From: Incurvaria masculella
Taxonomy: Eukaryota; Arthropoda; Insecta; Lepidoptera; Incurvariidae
Direction of reading: 5' to 3'
Length of the DNA stretch: 64,000 nucleotides
Assembly: GCA_946894095.1 (NCBI GenBank)
Contig: OX335659.1
Span: 1,309,501-1,373,500, forward strand
Positions 10,093 to 21,032 of this stretch are shown here, one piece after another. Made by a program: the position numbers and the translations under genes. The notes below the pieces were generated by a model. The model did not search any database. It was given only the letters and a program-made list of their open reading frames with translations, and was not told the origin of the DNA. Position 1 is the first letter of the stretch; every line of letters starts with the position of its first letter.

Positions 10093-10587
10093 TTTTTTTT
10101 CTAAACCACGGAACAATTTAACTAATAGGAAGACCAATCAACTAGGTAGGTTTGTGTATATAATTTGTAAATATTTTATACGAGAACGATGAAAATTAAG
10201 TAATTGAAAATTATAGGTGTTAAAAAGGCTTGCAGAAAACTCCGTGATATCATATGTCTTACCTCAACATAATCATTATCATCTTACGTAACATTTTTAA
10301 TCGATTACAAATTATTAAAAAACACTAGACCCGATTTTAGTATACGTGTATTTTATCAACGTAGCATCTCTGGGAGCAGTCAGGTTCAGGACGGGTTACT
10401 GTTTTCAATGTTGAGGCTGGTTGTGGTTTAAAGTCCAAGTAAAACTTAAGATCTCTTCGATACTTATATACTAGGTATGTAATAGTGCAGTACAAGTGCA
10501 GAAAGGTTCTGGCGACACGTTCTTTTTTTTTTTAAATAGCCACCAAATGTTTCCGAAGCTCTAAATGGAAATTCAATGTATCTTATT
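10093..10587. other. Mostly unassigned; degenerate 5S-type SINE at 10365-10470
   Basis: GACGGGTTACTGTTTTCAAT...GAGGCTGGTTGTGG...CAAGTAAAACTTAAGATC at 10391-10455 follows the order of the SINE head-body junction but is much decayed. The rest is AT-rich and unassigned. Confidence 0.35.
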
Positions 10588-10770
10588 CATTTTTAACCGA
10601 CTTCAAAAAAGGAGGAGGTTATCAATTCGTCGGAATCTTTTTTTTTTATGTATGTTCACCGATTACTCGAAGACCCCTGGACCGATTTGGAAAATTCTTT
10701 TTTTGTTCGAAAGGGTATACTTTCTAATTTTTTTTTATCAAAATCGGTTCAGTAGTTTGGTACTTAACTT
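10588..10770. repeat. Foldback repeat G, fragment
   Basis: TTTTTAACCGACTTCAAAAA at the left end, then AGGAGGAGGTTATCAATTCG; the right part diverges from the other copies after about 180 bp. Confidence 0.55.
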
Positions 10771-11284
10771 TAACAAACATCGAATTTCTTAACCCCGCTA
10801 ACCCAGAAATGTGATTTTTTTAGTTACAGTAGCTTTCTTTTCGGGTGAGATTGCTCAGTATGAGAGGTTTTTTCTTACTTTAACTGTTGGGGTATTCAAG
10901 GGGGGTAAAAGAGGGCAAATTGTACACATTTCTATCTCTAGAGCCGCTGAACCCAGAAATGTCAGAGTATGTTTTGTTTTAGATGGGAATGCTTAAGAAG
11001 AAAATAACAGGTCAAAATGAACACATTTAGGCGAAAACCACTAATCTTGAGATCTCTGAAACCAATTATCCTCGAAACTTAAAATTTTCAGTGACTTCTT
11101 GTTAAGACGAAAAGGCTCGCTCACAACGGATTTTACAAAATTCAACTGTTAAGGGGGGATAAACGAGGCCGATATGTACACATTTTCACACAACTTAAAC
11201 TTACGCAAGAAACATACTATCCGGAAGATGGAAGGATGAGAAATTCAGAAGCTCAGCGGTTCCGGTCATTCGTTGTTTTGTCTT
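10771..11284. other. Unassigned stretch
   Basis: Non-coding, with a loose internal repetition of CCCAGAAATGT (10803 and 10950). No element recognised. Confidence 0.35.
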
Positions 11285-11395
11285 TTTAGGATTCCGTTCC
11301 CAAAGGGCACCAACGGAACCCTATTACTAAGCTTCCGCTGTCCGTCCGTCCGTCCGTCCGTCTGTCACAGCACTCTATCTCACGTGATTTCATCG
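11285..11395 (+). repeat. E element, truncated copy
   Basis: GGATTCCGTTCCCAAAGGGC start, then AACGGAACCCTATTACTAAG and the (TCCG)n tract. The right two thirds of the unit are missing. Confidence 0.7.
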
Positions 11396-11624
11396 TATCA
11401 ATTATCGTACGTATCAACCGTGAACTCATGAATCCAGATAGTTACCGGTCTACCTTTCGTCAGAAATGAGATTTCTCAATGGTTTCATTTCTGCTAATGC
11501 TCGTTCATTGTATTGTATTGTATTGTATATGTATGTATATCTTCTTTCCACTTTGTATGTGAAGTTGAGCAGGAAGGCTCGCCCACCTTGAGTCAAAAGT
11601 TACGCCACCACTAAAAAGCAAAAA

Positions 11625-12543
11625 ATAAAATATTTTTAAATAAAAAAAGGACCGCCTTCAAAAAAACCGAAACTAAAAAGCAAAAAATAATTGGTTACTT
11701 TTAATTAATATACGAAAAGCTATTTTAATTCTAACTAATTATGTATAATTTCTTAATTTTTAATCATCTTTTGAAGTCGGTGCCTTGGGTAGACGTTCTT
11801 TAAGGGCTGCAATGGCTAAGAAAGAAATATAAGTAGGTAACTACTTACATTTACCTACTTGAACAAAACACAAAAACAAAATATACGTAACGAAATATAT
11901 GTAACCCTACGAATAAACCAATATAAAAATAACGACCATTTATATGATAAATATTTAGGTAGGTGTAGCTTGTACTTTTTATTCTACCTAAATACCTACA
12001 TAACACAAAACAAAAAAAAATACAAAGATAAAAAAGAACAGAAAACAATAGGTAGCGACTTTGAGGTGTCTGCTCTCAACTACGTATCAAAACGAGTGTA
12101 CGGTTAGTAGGTACATATCTCACCAATTTCGGCAGAAATCGTCTCGTTCAGACAACGATGTCGCAGGGAAGTACCAATCAACACAGAGCAGCGAATTAAC
12201 GTACTCCTTCACCAGTGCGCGCCTTTATAAAGCCGAAAGTACTTATAATATAATCGTTGAAACCCAATTTCAGTACGCTGCGCTATATCGATATCAGCTT
12301 GCACGTTAACCAACGCACTTCGGGTGTGTTCGGCTGAAATAGTGTCTGTTCGGTCAGCAGCGTGCGAAGCGAACTCTACCCAAGGCACCGACTTCAAAAG
12401 ATGATTAAAAATTAAGAAATTGTACATAATTAGTTAGAATTAAAATAGCTTTTCGTATATTAATTAAAAGTAACCAATTATTTTTTGCTTTTTAGTTCCG
12501 GTTTTTTTGAAGGCGGTCCTTTTTTTATTTAAAAACATTTTAT
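11625..12543. mobile_element. Foldback element with 168-bp inverted ends
   Basis: The left arm (11625-11792) and right arm (12376-12543) are near-perfect reverse complements. Both contain GGACCGCCTTCAAAAAAACC, ATACGAAAAGCTATTTTAAT and GAAGTCGGTGCCTTGGGTAG. The 583-bp interior (11793-12375) is non-coding, with TAGGTA-rich sequence. No transposase. The GAAGTCGG and AAAAAGCAAAAAATAA blocks resemble foldback repeat G. Confidence 0.8.
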
Positions 12544-12588
12544 TACGATATTGATGCAATTTAGTATATCCTGGTTCAATAAAGAAAC

Positions 12589-13895
12589 TATATAGAAATG
12601 GCGGCTTGTACTTGCGAATCGCATGCTATCTCGCTTCCACTATATCGCTATCTATACTCACACAGTGCGGTACCGACTGCAAAACAAAATGTCAAATCAG
12701 AGCGCGCAGTGACATGTACTCAGTTGCGTTGTTAGGTCGGTATAGTGTTTCACTGGTTGAACTGAACAGATCCATGGCTTCTAAAAATTATTTGCAGTGT
12801 CGCCCCTGAAATTGTGTTTAAGAGAGTCGTTATCCTATCATATAACTACGGGCGATAACTGTTTACATGATCTTAATGTTTAACTATGTTTATGAAATTT
12901 AGGATTCTATAATATTTTTTTCAAAATCTATGTCTGTAATTTTTATTTTTTAGGTACGGGTAATTTATGAATACTGGAACATTTTAATCAGTTTATTAAA
13001 AATCAACACTTTCCTTTTGTTTGTTGTACAACATTATTTCACAGGATTATTTCCTTGTAAGCGACACTATTGACTGGCGTAATAATACAGGTTGCGTTAT
13101 TTTTTTTCTAAAATCAACAAGGTTCGATTCCCGGCTAGGTAAACAAAGAAATCAAAAATCTAATAATGCATTTTTAGTTCTCAAAATCCGGAAAGTTCCT
13201 CTCACGGATTTTGATAATCAAAGGAGTGATCCTTTGAGTGTTTTTCGCTATTTCTTATAGTTTTGGATCTAGCCCTAAAGGCCCACAGTTTACCTTTTAG
13301 ATTGAAAAATATGGATTGGCTAATAATCATTAGAAAAAGTAGTCTACCTTTATGTTATTTTTTTTACAATACAGATATTCACAAAAAATAAAAACAGATA
13401 GACCTAGAAAGAGGCGTTCTCAAATATTTTTTTTAAAATTTAAAATCTTTAAATTTTGAGGCTAGGGAAACGTTAGGTCCTGGAAGACGATTTCGCTAGT
13501 TTAATCGCATTCGCCGTACAAAATTGCGCCTTGACCTATGGACAAAGAATGCATTTCTTAACAATGTTCTAATCAGACTTAAGTTAATTACTCGGTACAC
13601 ATGAATCTTCTGGACCTAGTGGCATGCAATAATGCCTTTTAATACATAAATAAATACATTTAAATGACCCACAGTTATATTAACCTTTTCCTACCGCTTA
13701 AACTAATACATTATAAGGAAATATACTTTTTCGTACTAAACAGGTTCATCGCTTATTCCAAGGAATGTGATATGTATTTATGTTTAAGCTATCGTCAAAT
13801 ATTAGAAAAATCTTAAAACATAAATGTATACTTTGTAACAATATAATGCTGACCGTACCGTCCGTTGGACAAGTACAAGCCGCCATTTCTATATA
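12589..13895. mobile_element. 1.3-kb element with 26-bp terminal inverted repeats
   Basis: TATATAGAAATGGCGGCTTG plus six more bases at 12589-12614 is exactly inverted at 13870-13895. The interior has no long frame and no transposase motif. A segment within it (about 12805-13560) is related to the minus strand of 36680-37110 (shared GAGAGTCGTTA, ACGGGCGATAACTGTTT, GGAAACGTTAGG). At 13120-13130 the sequence GGTTCGATTCC is a perfect tRNA-type B box, but I cannot define a tRNA fold around it. TA at both edges would suit a Tc1/mariner-type mover; unproven. Confidence 0.6.
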
Positions 13896-14617
13896 TTTTA
13901 TTTAATGAACTGGCTTATAGATGGATACATTGTCCTGGACCAGCCTTTTGGACCAGCCATTTGGGCAACTTTTTATCCATGAAATAATTCAGCCCGACAT
14001 TAACGCGATCGGAGCCGGTTACCGCAGCTAGTATTTTATGTAAACGAATGAAAGAATTAAACGAAGGAAACTATTAAAATTTTTGGTATTATTTAAAGCA
14101 GCATTAACAAGACTATTCAATCTGCAAACTCCAAAAAAGATACATGTCCTACACCGCATAATAATGTCATTTTAACACCACGTAGCTGAATACTTGGCGC
14201 AGACCCAAGGTTTCCGGAAGTTCAAAAAACTTCTCATTACTCTGGCAAATACCGAATGGTGAGCACAATTTTGGTGACAACAAGAATAGGTCTCCGGTCA
14301 GTAACAGAGTTTTCTTTATTTTTATTTATTCAACATGACGGAGATAAATGAATGAAAATTGATAAAAAGTATAATTATTTTTTAACAAAGATTCACATAG
14401 GTTCGTCTACAATTCTACATAATTATCTCGTTAAATAATTGAAATGTTGGGCCAAACGCCATAAGTATCCCAAATAAATAAAACCTAGAAGTAAATTATT
14501 ATCAACGCACGCATCAACCGAATGAAATTCAAATAAACGTTTTTATTTTTCACGGTTCTTTCTTTCAAAATAAAATCCGACAAATTGAATACCTCCTCCT
14601 TTTTATTGGAATGTCCT
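13896..14617. other. Unassigned stretch
   Basis: AT-rich non-coding sequence; nothing recognised. Confidence 0.4.
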
Positions 14618-14745
14618 GTTTGGTTGTAAGGAGTAGAGAACCTTTCATGCAAGAGGTTATGAGTTCAAATCCTCACCCGAACCCAAACTTTGGGAATGTG
14701 GTCTATTGGGCCAATATCATGACGGTAGTTGTGTGGTAAGGATTA
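14618..14745 (+). repeat. SINE with tRNA-like head, internally deleted
   Basis: GAGTTCAAATCCTC (14660-14673) is a B box like that of the other tRNA-headed copies. It is joined after a deletion to the SINE tail (GGGAATGTGGTCTATTGGGC, ATCATGACGGTAGTTGTGTG). Confidence 0.55.
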
Positions 14746-14773
14746 ATAATGAATTGTGATGAGATATGATACC

Positions 14774-15082
14774 TTTTTAGGGTTCCGTACCCAAAGTGTG
14801 AAAACGGAACCCTATTACTAAGCCTCCGCTGTCCGACCGTCCGTCCGTCTGTCCGCACGTCTGTCACAGGGCTGTACCTCCTGAACCGTAATAGGTAGGC
14901 AGCTGTGTACTGATTGTGTTGTGTACTGATAGTGCTGTCAGAGATTGTGTATTTATTTTGCCGCTATAACAAAGATAGGTAAAATTAAAAAGTAATAAAA
15001 ATTTACCTGATTTTTTGTGGTAAATCTTGTACGATGGTACGGAACCCTTGGGCGAGTCCGACTTGAACATGGCCGGTTTTTT
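14774..15082 (+). repeat. E element, near full-length
   Basis: From TTTTTAGGGTTCCGTACCCA through the TCCG/TCTG tract, GCCGCTATAACAAAGATAGG and GATGGTACGGAACCCTT to GGCCGGTTTTTT. Unit length is about 300 bp. No coding frame and no target duplication that I can fix. Confidence 0.85.
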
Positions 15083-16002
15083 GTGCTCGAAACCCAAAAG
15101 AGCTATTCAGAGCGCGTGTCCGAGTTTGATTTTGACAGGACAGGATTTTGAAGAAAGTAAGATTTAGTAGCAAAACTTGTATGGGTTTGGTATTTTTACG
15201 TAACTTCGAAGTTCCGTAAATGACCATTTAGGTGAGAACTCCGACTTTCCATTCAGAACCCAATCAAACCTCAATGCTGTCAGTGTGATAAATGTATAAT
15301 ACTCGCCAGTGTAAAGACCCACTTAGCATAGATAACGTTCACACAGCGCGAGAGAAGCTATCGCAGCTTCGGAAGCACTGTATACCGACTGGCTCGGTGT
15401 GAATACGACATTGCAACCAGTCCGCCGCACAAATAGGGCGATTCTCAATGCTCTCCGAGTGCAAGTAGGGCGAATCTGAAGGCTCCTAACGGCTATGTCT
15501 GCGATAGTTTAATTGCTAAAACGTTAACATTAATTTCTGCTCGAAAGTAAAGTACTATCTCTAAACGAGAAGGGAGGATATATCTAGCAGTTAATTAGAT
15601 ATATTTAAATTTTCTTGGGGCGAAAATAAGAAAGTTTTTTTTTCTTTGATTAATTTAAGTAAAAGGTGTCTGACGAGACGCCCATGGGCTTTCAAACTTT
15701 CTCGGGGACTGAGAAACCCAGGCCGACTGGACAGTTGCTATTTAACATTACTTTTGAAGGTCACCATTGAATTAAATATCTTGCCATTATAAGTATATTC
15801 CAGAGTTTAAAAATCCCGATTAAGGAGCTAAAGCATACGTTTAGTACGTTAAGAGGAATGTGAACATTACCTTGATCTCATTAATAACATTTTTTTCAAC
15901 GACATCTACATTGAACCGTTTTGATCAGATTTTGAAAATCATTTAAAAAACGGTTTGCCTGCTGGCTTAAGTCCAGTCTTGCACTATGCTTGTAAGATAG
16001 TT
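15083..16002. other. Unassigned stretch with a short tandem at 15430-15490
   Basis: A roughly 35-bp duplication (AATAGGGCGATTCTCAATGC against AGTAGGGCGAATCTGAAGGC) is visible. The remainder is unassigned. Confidence 0.4.
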
Positions 16003-16307
16003 CTTTTTAGGGTTCCGTACCCAGAGGGTGAAAACGGAACCCTATTAATAAGCCTCCGCTGTCCGTCCGTCCGTCCGTCCGTCTGTCCGTCTGTCACAAG
16101 GCTGTATCTCAGTAACCGTAACGGATAGACAGCTGAAATGTTCACAGATTGTGTATTTATTTTGCCGCTATAACAAGAAATAGGTAAGATTATAAAATAA
16201 TTTAAATTAAAGGGGGCCCCCATACAAAAAACGTGATTTTTTGTATAATTTTGTACGGTGCGGAACCCTTCGTGAGCGAGTCCGACTCGCACTTGGCCGG
16301 TTTTTTA
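16003..16307 (+). repeat. E element, near full-length
   Basis: A complete unit: GGGTTCCGTACCCAGAGGGT, TCCG repeated several times, GCCGCTATAACAAG, GGGGGCCCCCATACA, then GAGTCCGACTCGCACTTGGC and poly-T. Confidence 0.88.
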
Positions 16308-17238
16308 CGTCTTAATTTGGTTATCAATGTGTAATTACTTCTTCTATTTGACATACGCGTCAGGTTCAAACTCTCTAAGCAAACTTATAGAGATGCTCAT
16401 TACGAAACACAATACTTTAATTAAATTATACTGAATAAAATTACAAAGGTTAACACGAAATCAAGGTTTTGCTTAAAAACTCGATATTAAACCTTCAAGA
16501 TACCGAGTAACGAGCTCTCTAGTAATGGTTTTTTTTTGTCCTGGTTTCAATCCCCCGATAAAGAAATAATTGCAACAAGCATTGTAATACAAACATTTTA
16601 TTTCAGAGCTGGAATCCAAAGATATTTTATCAAAACAAGGATAAATAAAAACAAAATACCAAACGCCGTCGTTCGTGATAGAGCAATTACATTATATCAA
16701 TAACGTAAATGATTACTTACTAGGTGTAAATAAATTATGACCTTAAATTATTTAATTTTATTTCCATATCGTAATCTTATAGATATAGTATATATAGATA
16801 TAATAATATAGACATAATAAATTGATTTCAAAGAATTACTAACTGTTGTAAATTCCAACTTCTGACGTCTGTAACGACTACCCGATTTAGATGTCGTTTT
16901 TATGTTGATTTCCCCATTGAAAGATACTTCCCTAACGTTAAATTACTTTAAAGATGGAATTGTACGTAAGTATACTGGGGTTAATTAAGAGAGAAGGTAT
17001 TACATAAGTTAATTAAGGGTTCGGAGAACAATCGGCTGATTTTCCTCGGATTTGAACACGGGCAGAGTCTCGAATATCTATGTTCTAATAATGTCGACAC
17101 CAAATTTTTGACGCGAATCATCGATGCAGATCAAAATAGAACGTTACTTCTGGGGTGAGATTACAATATATTTTCATGAAAATTAAGATCGAACAACATA
17201 AACCATGCGGGGAGGCCGTTATCAAGTTTTTTTTTTAA
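16308..17238. other. Unassigned AT-rich stretch
   Basis: No gene or element recognised; contains a run of AT-rich low complexity near 16780-16830. Confidence 0.4.
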
Positions 17239-17425
17239 ATACGTTATATCATGGTCTAGGTGCTAGAAGACTTGTCTTTAATGTGAGAGGTTGTAGGTTC
17301 AAATGCTCGCCCCGGTCATGCACCACTTTCTTTCTCTCTTTTAGTATCAGTTGGATAAGTGCGAGCTGTTCTATGATTCGGAACCCATGTAAAACCTTCC
17401 CACGCTTCCTTTCGAGTTAAGCGGG
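17239..17425 (+). repeat. SINE with tRNA-like head, decayed
   Basis: GTAGGTTCAAATGCTCG (17291-17307) is the B-box region. It is followed by CATGCACCACTTTCTTTCTC and GATTCGGAACCCATGTAAAA, the head-body junction of the tRNA-headed SINEs. Confidence 0.6.
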
Positions 17426-17739
17426 TTAGTAATTTAGCGGTAAACTATAATATTAATTTATATACATTTTATAACCGTGAGGATGAGAAATCAGAAAACA
17501 AATACTAGACTAGGCTATAGCATAATCACACCCTGTGGAAAATGCAGATGTCTCGCTACCTTCATCACTATTCGAAAACTCACAGCAATTATATCTCGCC
17601 TTTACCTCCAAGAGCTGTTGACATTTTTAGAAAATTAATTTTTAATATTACTGTGCTTGCGTGTCTATTTTAAGACATACTGTGAACCGATTAACCCTTC
17701 CAAACGCATCTCCAAAGGAACCTTGCCAATAACCTTGTG

Positions 17740-17928
17740 AGTTAATATAAGATTCAGAACCCTTGTAAAACTTCATGTCTACCCTATTTATTAAGGGGTC
17801 AGTAGTCGTAGCCATTTGTGATGTTTGTCCAGTTCGATATACGGGAATGTCCTGGCATGGTATCTTCAAGTTCTCCGGAAGCGTAGTTGTTTAGATTGAC
17901 TGATGACATAAGGTGTGGTTTAAGCCAT
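17740..17928 (+). repeat. Degenerate SINE body, interrupted by element A
   Basis: GATTCAGAACCCTTGTAAAA, GTCCTGGCATGGTATCTTC and GGTGTGGTTTAAGCCATTTAA follow SINE order. The tail is broken at the TTAA where element A (17933-18423) begins. Confidence 0.55.
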
Positions 17929-17932
17929 TTAA

Positions 17933-18423
17933 GGTGGGTCTTCCCGCTCAAATGCCCATATTCCTTGTCAGAAATCCAAAATTTTGCTTAAAATGGCTTT
18001 ATTTGATCGAACTAGATGTCTGATGACCATTGGCAAATTGTGTTTGGTTTCTAATTTATAAGGTCCGAAAGTTCGCGCGTTTTATACAATAACTTTGGAG
18101 GTAGATTACTGAATGATAAAGTAAGAACATCTTAAAAAGATTACTCATCAGACATAGCTTGTTTCATGAAAATTTGCAATCAATTCGGTTTTTGTTAGAT
18201 TTTTGACTACAGCGGTCGTGGTTTTCTTTTAGCTAGAAGTCGTTTTGTAATTAGAATTTTCGTAAATCTTACCAAATCAAACAATATGCACATTGTCTGC
18301 TTTCTAGACATGTCCTCATCACGGAGCCTGTCTTTTTCTTACAAACAGAGAAGGTTCTAGAGCGCAACAGCACGGTTTTATACCGTGCCCGCGAATGAGT
18401 TAGTCCCTTTGGGATGTGCCACC
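17933..18423 (+). mobile_element. TTAA-element A, copy 2
   Basis: TTAA at 17929-17932 and 18424-18427. Terminal bases GGTGGGTCTTCCCG and GGGATGTGCCACC. Internally shortened to 491 bp compared with about 540 bp in the intact copies. Confidence 0.8.
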
Positions 18424-18780
18424 TTAAGTCCTAGTTTAGAAAAACCGGTCAAGCGTGAACATTCTCATGTTTCAAGGTTTCCATACAAAATCTAGGTTTC
18501 TCTCAAAAAGTATGAGGTTTGGAGCATAACGAATTAGTTTGTAAGCGTACCTATATTGGTATATTATTTTTCAGAATTGCCAAACTGCCATTGATGTGAG
18601 ATCAATTGGCGACAAAATCAGTGTGACCGACAAATACCTGGACTATTTCGTTTTTTGCGACGGGACCCTAAAAGTCGGCTCGTTCCAAAATAATCCATAT
18701 TTTATTATGTCATTATTATTATATATCAATGCAGGTATTCTGGTAGGACCTTTATGCATATTCCAAATAAACTATACAAA

Positions 18781-19043
18781 TCCAAGTCGGACTCTCCCAC
18801 GAAGGGTTCCGTACTATCGTACATGATTGAACACCAAAAAATCACGTTTTTTTATTATTATTTTTTTAATTTCACCTATTTGTTGTAATAGCAGCAAAAT
18901 ACAAACTCTGTGAAAATTACAGCTACCTATCTTTTACTGTTCAAGAGATACAGCCCTGTGACAGACGGATGGACGGACGGACAGACAGCGGAGCCTTAGT
19001 AATAGGATTCCGTTGGCACCCTTTGGGTACGGAACCTTAAAAA
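18781..19043 (-). repeat. E element, minus strand
   Basis: Complement of the E unit: CCAAGTCGGACTC...GAAGGGTTCCGTACTATCGT to CCCTTTGGGTACGGAACC. A separate E-like terminus (AAAAACCGGTCAAGCGTGA) lies at 18437-18458. Confidence 0.8.
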
Positions 19044-19502
19044 AATGCAATCTTCTCTAGGTCTATCCTTAGAATCTAGGAACTATTTCTATGGCCGCTC
19101 ACTCCAATGCCGTGGAAATGTTTTAAATATAGATGCAGCGAGAAATGAAATTGGCGATTTCGGGAAAATTTAACGCTCCACAATATTAGAGTTTATCCGA
19201 TCTTCGTTTGCGTTAAGCGAGTATTTCATTTCTATTTCATGACATATAGAAGTTTCCCGCTGGAATGAAACCGCAATTTCTGCACAAAATCGTACAATTG
19301 GGTTTAATAGTTAAGCCACAGATGTATTTCTTTAATCATATTTATTCAAGTGATAATATTTTAATTGTAAGATGAAATCAAATCATCTTTATAATAATCT
19401 TGAAGCAGGCAAGAAGCGAATCTATTCTCGATTTGCGCTTTATAATAAGCATATCTACAACATCCTATAAATGATAATTATGAGGTTGATATTATAAAAA
19501 AA
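19044..19502. other. Unassigned stretch
   Basis: AT-rich, non-coding; nothing recognised. Confidence 0.4.
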
Positions 19503-20349
19503 CTAGCAGCCCGTCCCGGCTTTGCACGGGCATAATATCAATTAAAAAAAATTATTTTGACACAATGATACACAAATAAACCCTTTTTACGTAGAGTTCG
19601 TACATTTAAATATTTGAAATAAAAAAAACTTAGATATTATTATTCGATGATTATTAGATATTAGAGAGCTCCGATAATAAACGCGTCCGATCGCTGCTAA
19701 ATTCAAAGTGTAATAGGGAGAACCGCGGCCTCCGACGCACTATTTATAGGCACGCTCCCGCTGCCCCGGCCGGCCAGTACCGCCGCAAACGCTACGTCCC
19801 GCAATTTTTAAATCTTTAATATCTTCGAAAATATTCATTTAAATCACACGCTGTAAAGGGCCATAAGATCTATAATAAATCAACAATGTATTGAAGGTAT
19901 TAGATTGGATAAGGATTAATGCTGTATTGGTTAAAATCGCTTCGAAAATTAGCCATTATTTGTCGTAAAAAGGAAATGACAAAAAAATGTATAGTAGGAT
20001 ATCCATAAGAGATAGACATATACCATCGCGGAGTTTTCTGTAGACCTTTTCAATGTGTACAATACTTAGTACATTATTTTGATAAATCTCGTAGGGTTCA
20101 GCCTGCGTTTTCAATGTAACCGGAAAAAAAAATATTTTTTACGACATCACATTGGAAACCTCCAAAATAACAGTATTTCTCCTCTATTTAATGGATGTTA
20201 TTATACATATAAACCTTCCTCTTCAATGACTCTATCTATTAAAAAAAATCCCATCAAAATCCGTTGCGTATTTTTAAAGAACTAAGCATACATAGGGATA
20301 TAGGGATATAGGGACAGAGAAAACGACTTTGTTTTATACTATGTAGTGA
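19503..20349 (-). mobile_element. Non-autonomous Helitron
   Basis: On the minus strand the element starts with TC (TCACTACATAGTATAAAAC, 20349 downward), preceded by A. It ends in a GC-rich hairpin region followed by CTAG (19506-19503) and then T. TC at the 5' end, a 3' hairpin, CTRR at the 3' end and insertion between A and T without duplication are the Helitron rules. It is 847 bp long and contains no Rep/helicase frame. A GC-rich island at 19680-19800 (with CGACGCACTATTTATAGGCA) stands out from the AT-rich body and could be captured host sequence. Confidence 0.7.
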
Positions 20350-21032
20350 TATATATTGCTAACTGGAGATTTTTAATTTACTCCAAGAAAAAAATAAAAT
20401 AAAAGCGAAGCGAAGCGACCAAATAAAAAAAAGAACTTCTAATTTTTTGGCATCTATTGACAAGTATATGGGGATGAACACTTTTTTGAAAACCGTAGCA
20501 AAACCGAATTAGATTCCACAAAAATGTATTTATTTTTCGTCCGGCAGTCGTAGCTGATATTTCTACAGAGTTTTTTTTATTGGCAATAGTAAAAAAACAT
20601 GATTCAGTTGTGTTTTTTTATTACTTAAATCTCGCGTACCTCATATTGCAATAAAAAATCCATAGATGTGGGTTTACAGATACTTACAAAGATGACAAAT
20701 TATATATTATTTTACATGGCATGAATAATTATGTTTCTTTGCTCTCAACTAAAATTTACTATATTTCATCTTTAAGGTACTTTTTCTCCTGGTAGCGTCC
20801 GTTCGTTCCATCCTGTACTCTCAGGGTTGTTTTTTTATTGTCAGCGTCACAACAATTCTTCAATCATTCCCCGGCACTATATTTTCCAGTGCCCGGAATT
20901 CGGTGTGCATCCCGTAAAGAAATATCCTTGCCAATTAAAACGTTCAAGCGTCGCTTGTTAGTCGGACTTATTAGTGGGCCCTTGTGCAGTTAGCACTCAG
21001 CGGACACTCTACTCCTCTAGCGCAATCAAATA
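20350..21032. other. Unassigned stretch before the minisatellite
   Basis: A/T-rich with short GAAGC repeats near 20405; no gene recognised. Confidence 0.35.

Noticed and set aside
13115..13135. tRNA gene from a perfect B box GGTTCGATTCC
   Set aside because: No matching acceptor stem or A box at the right distance could be traced.
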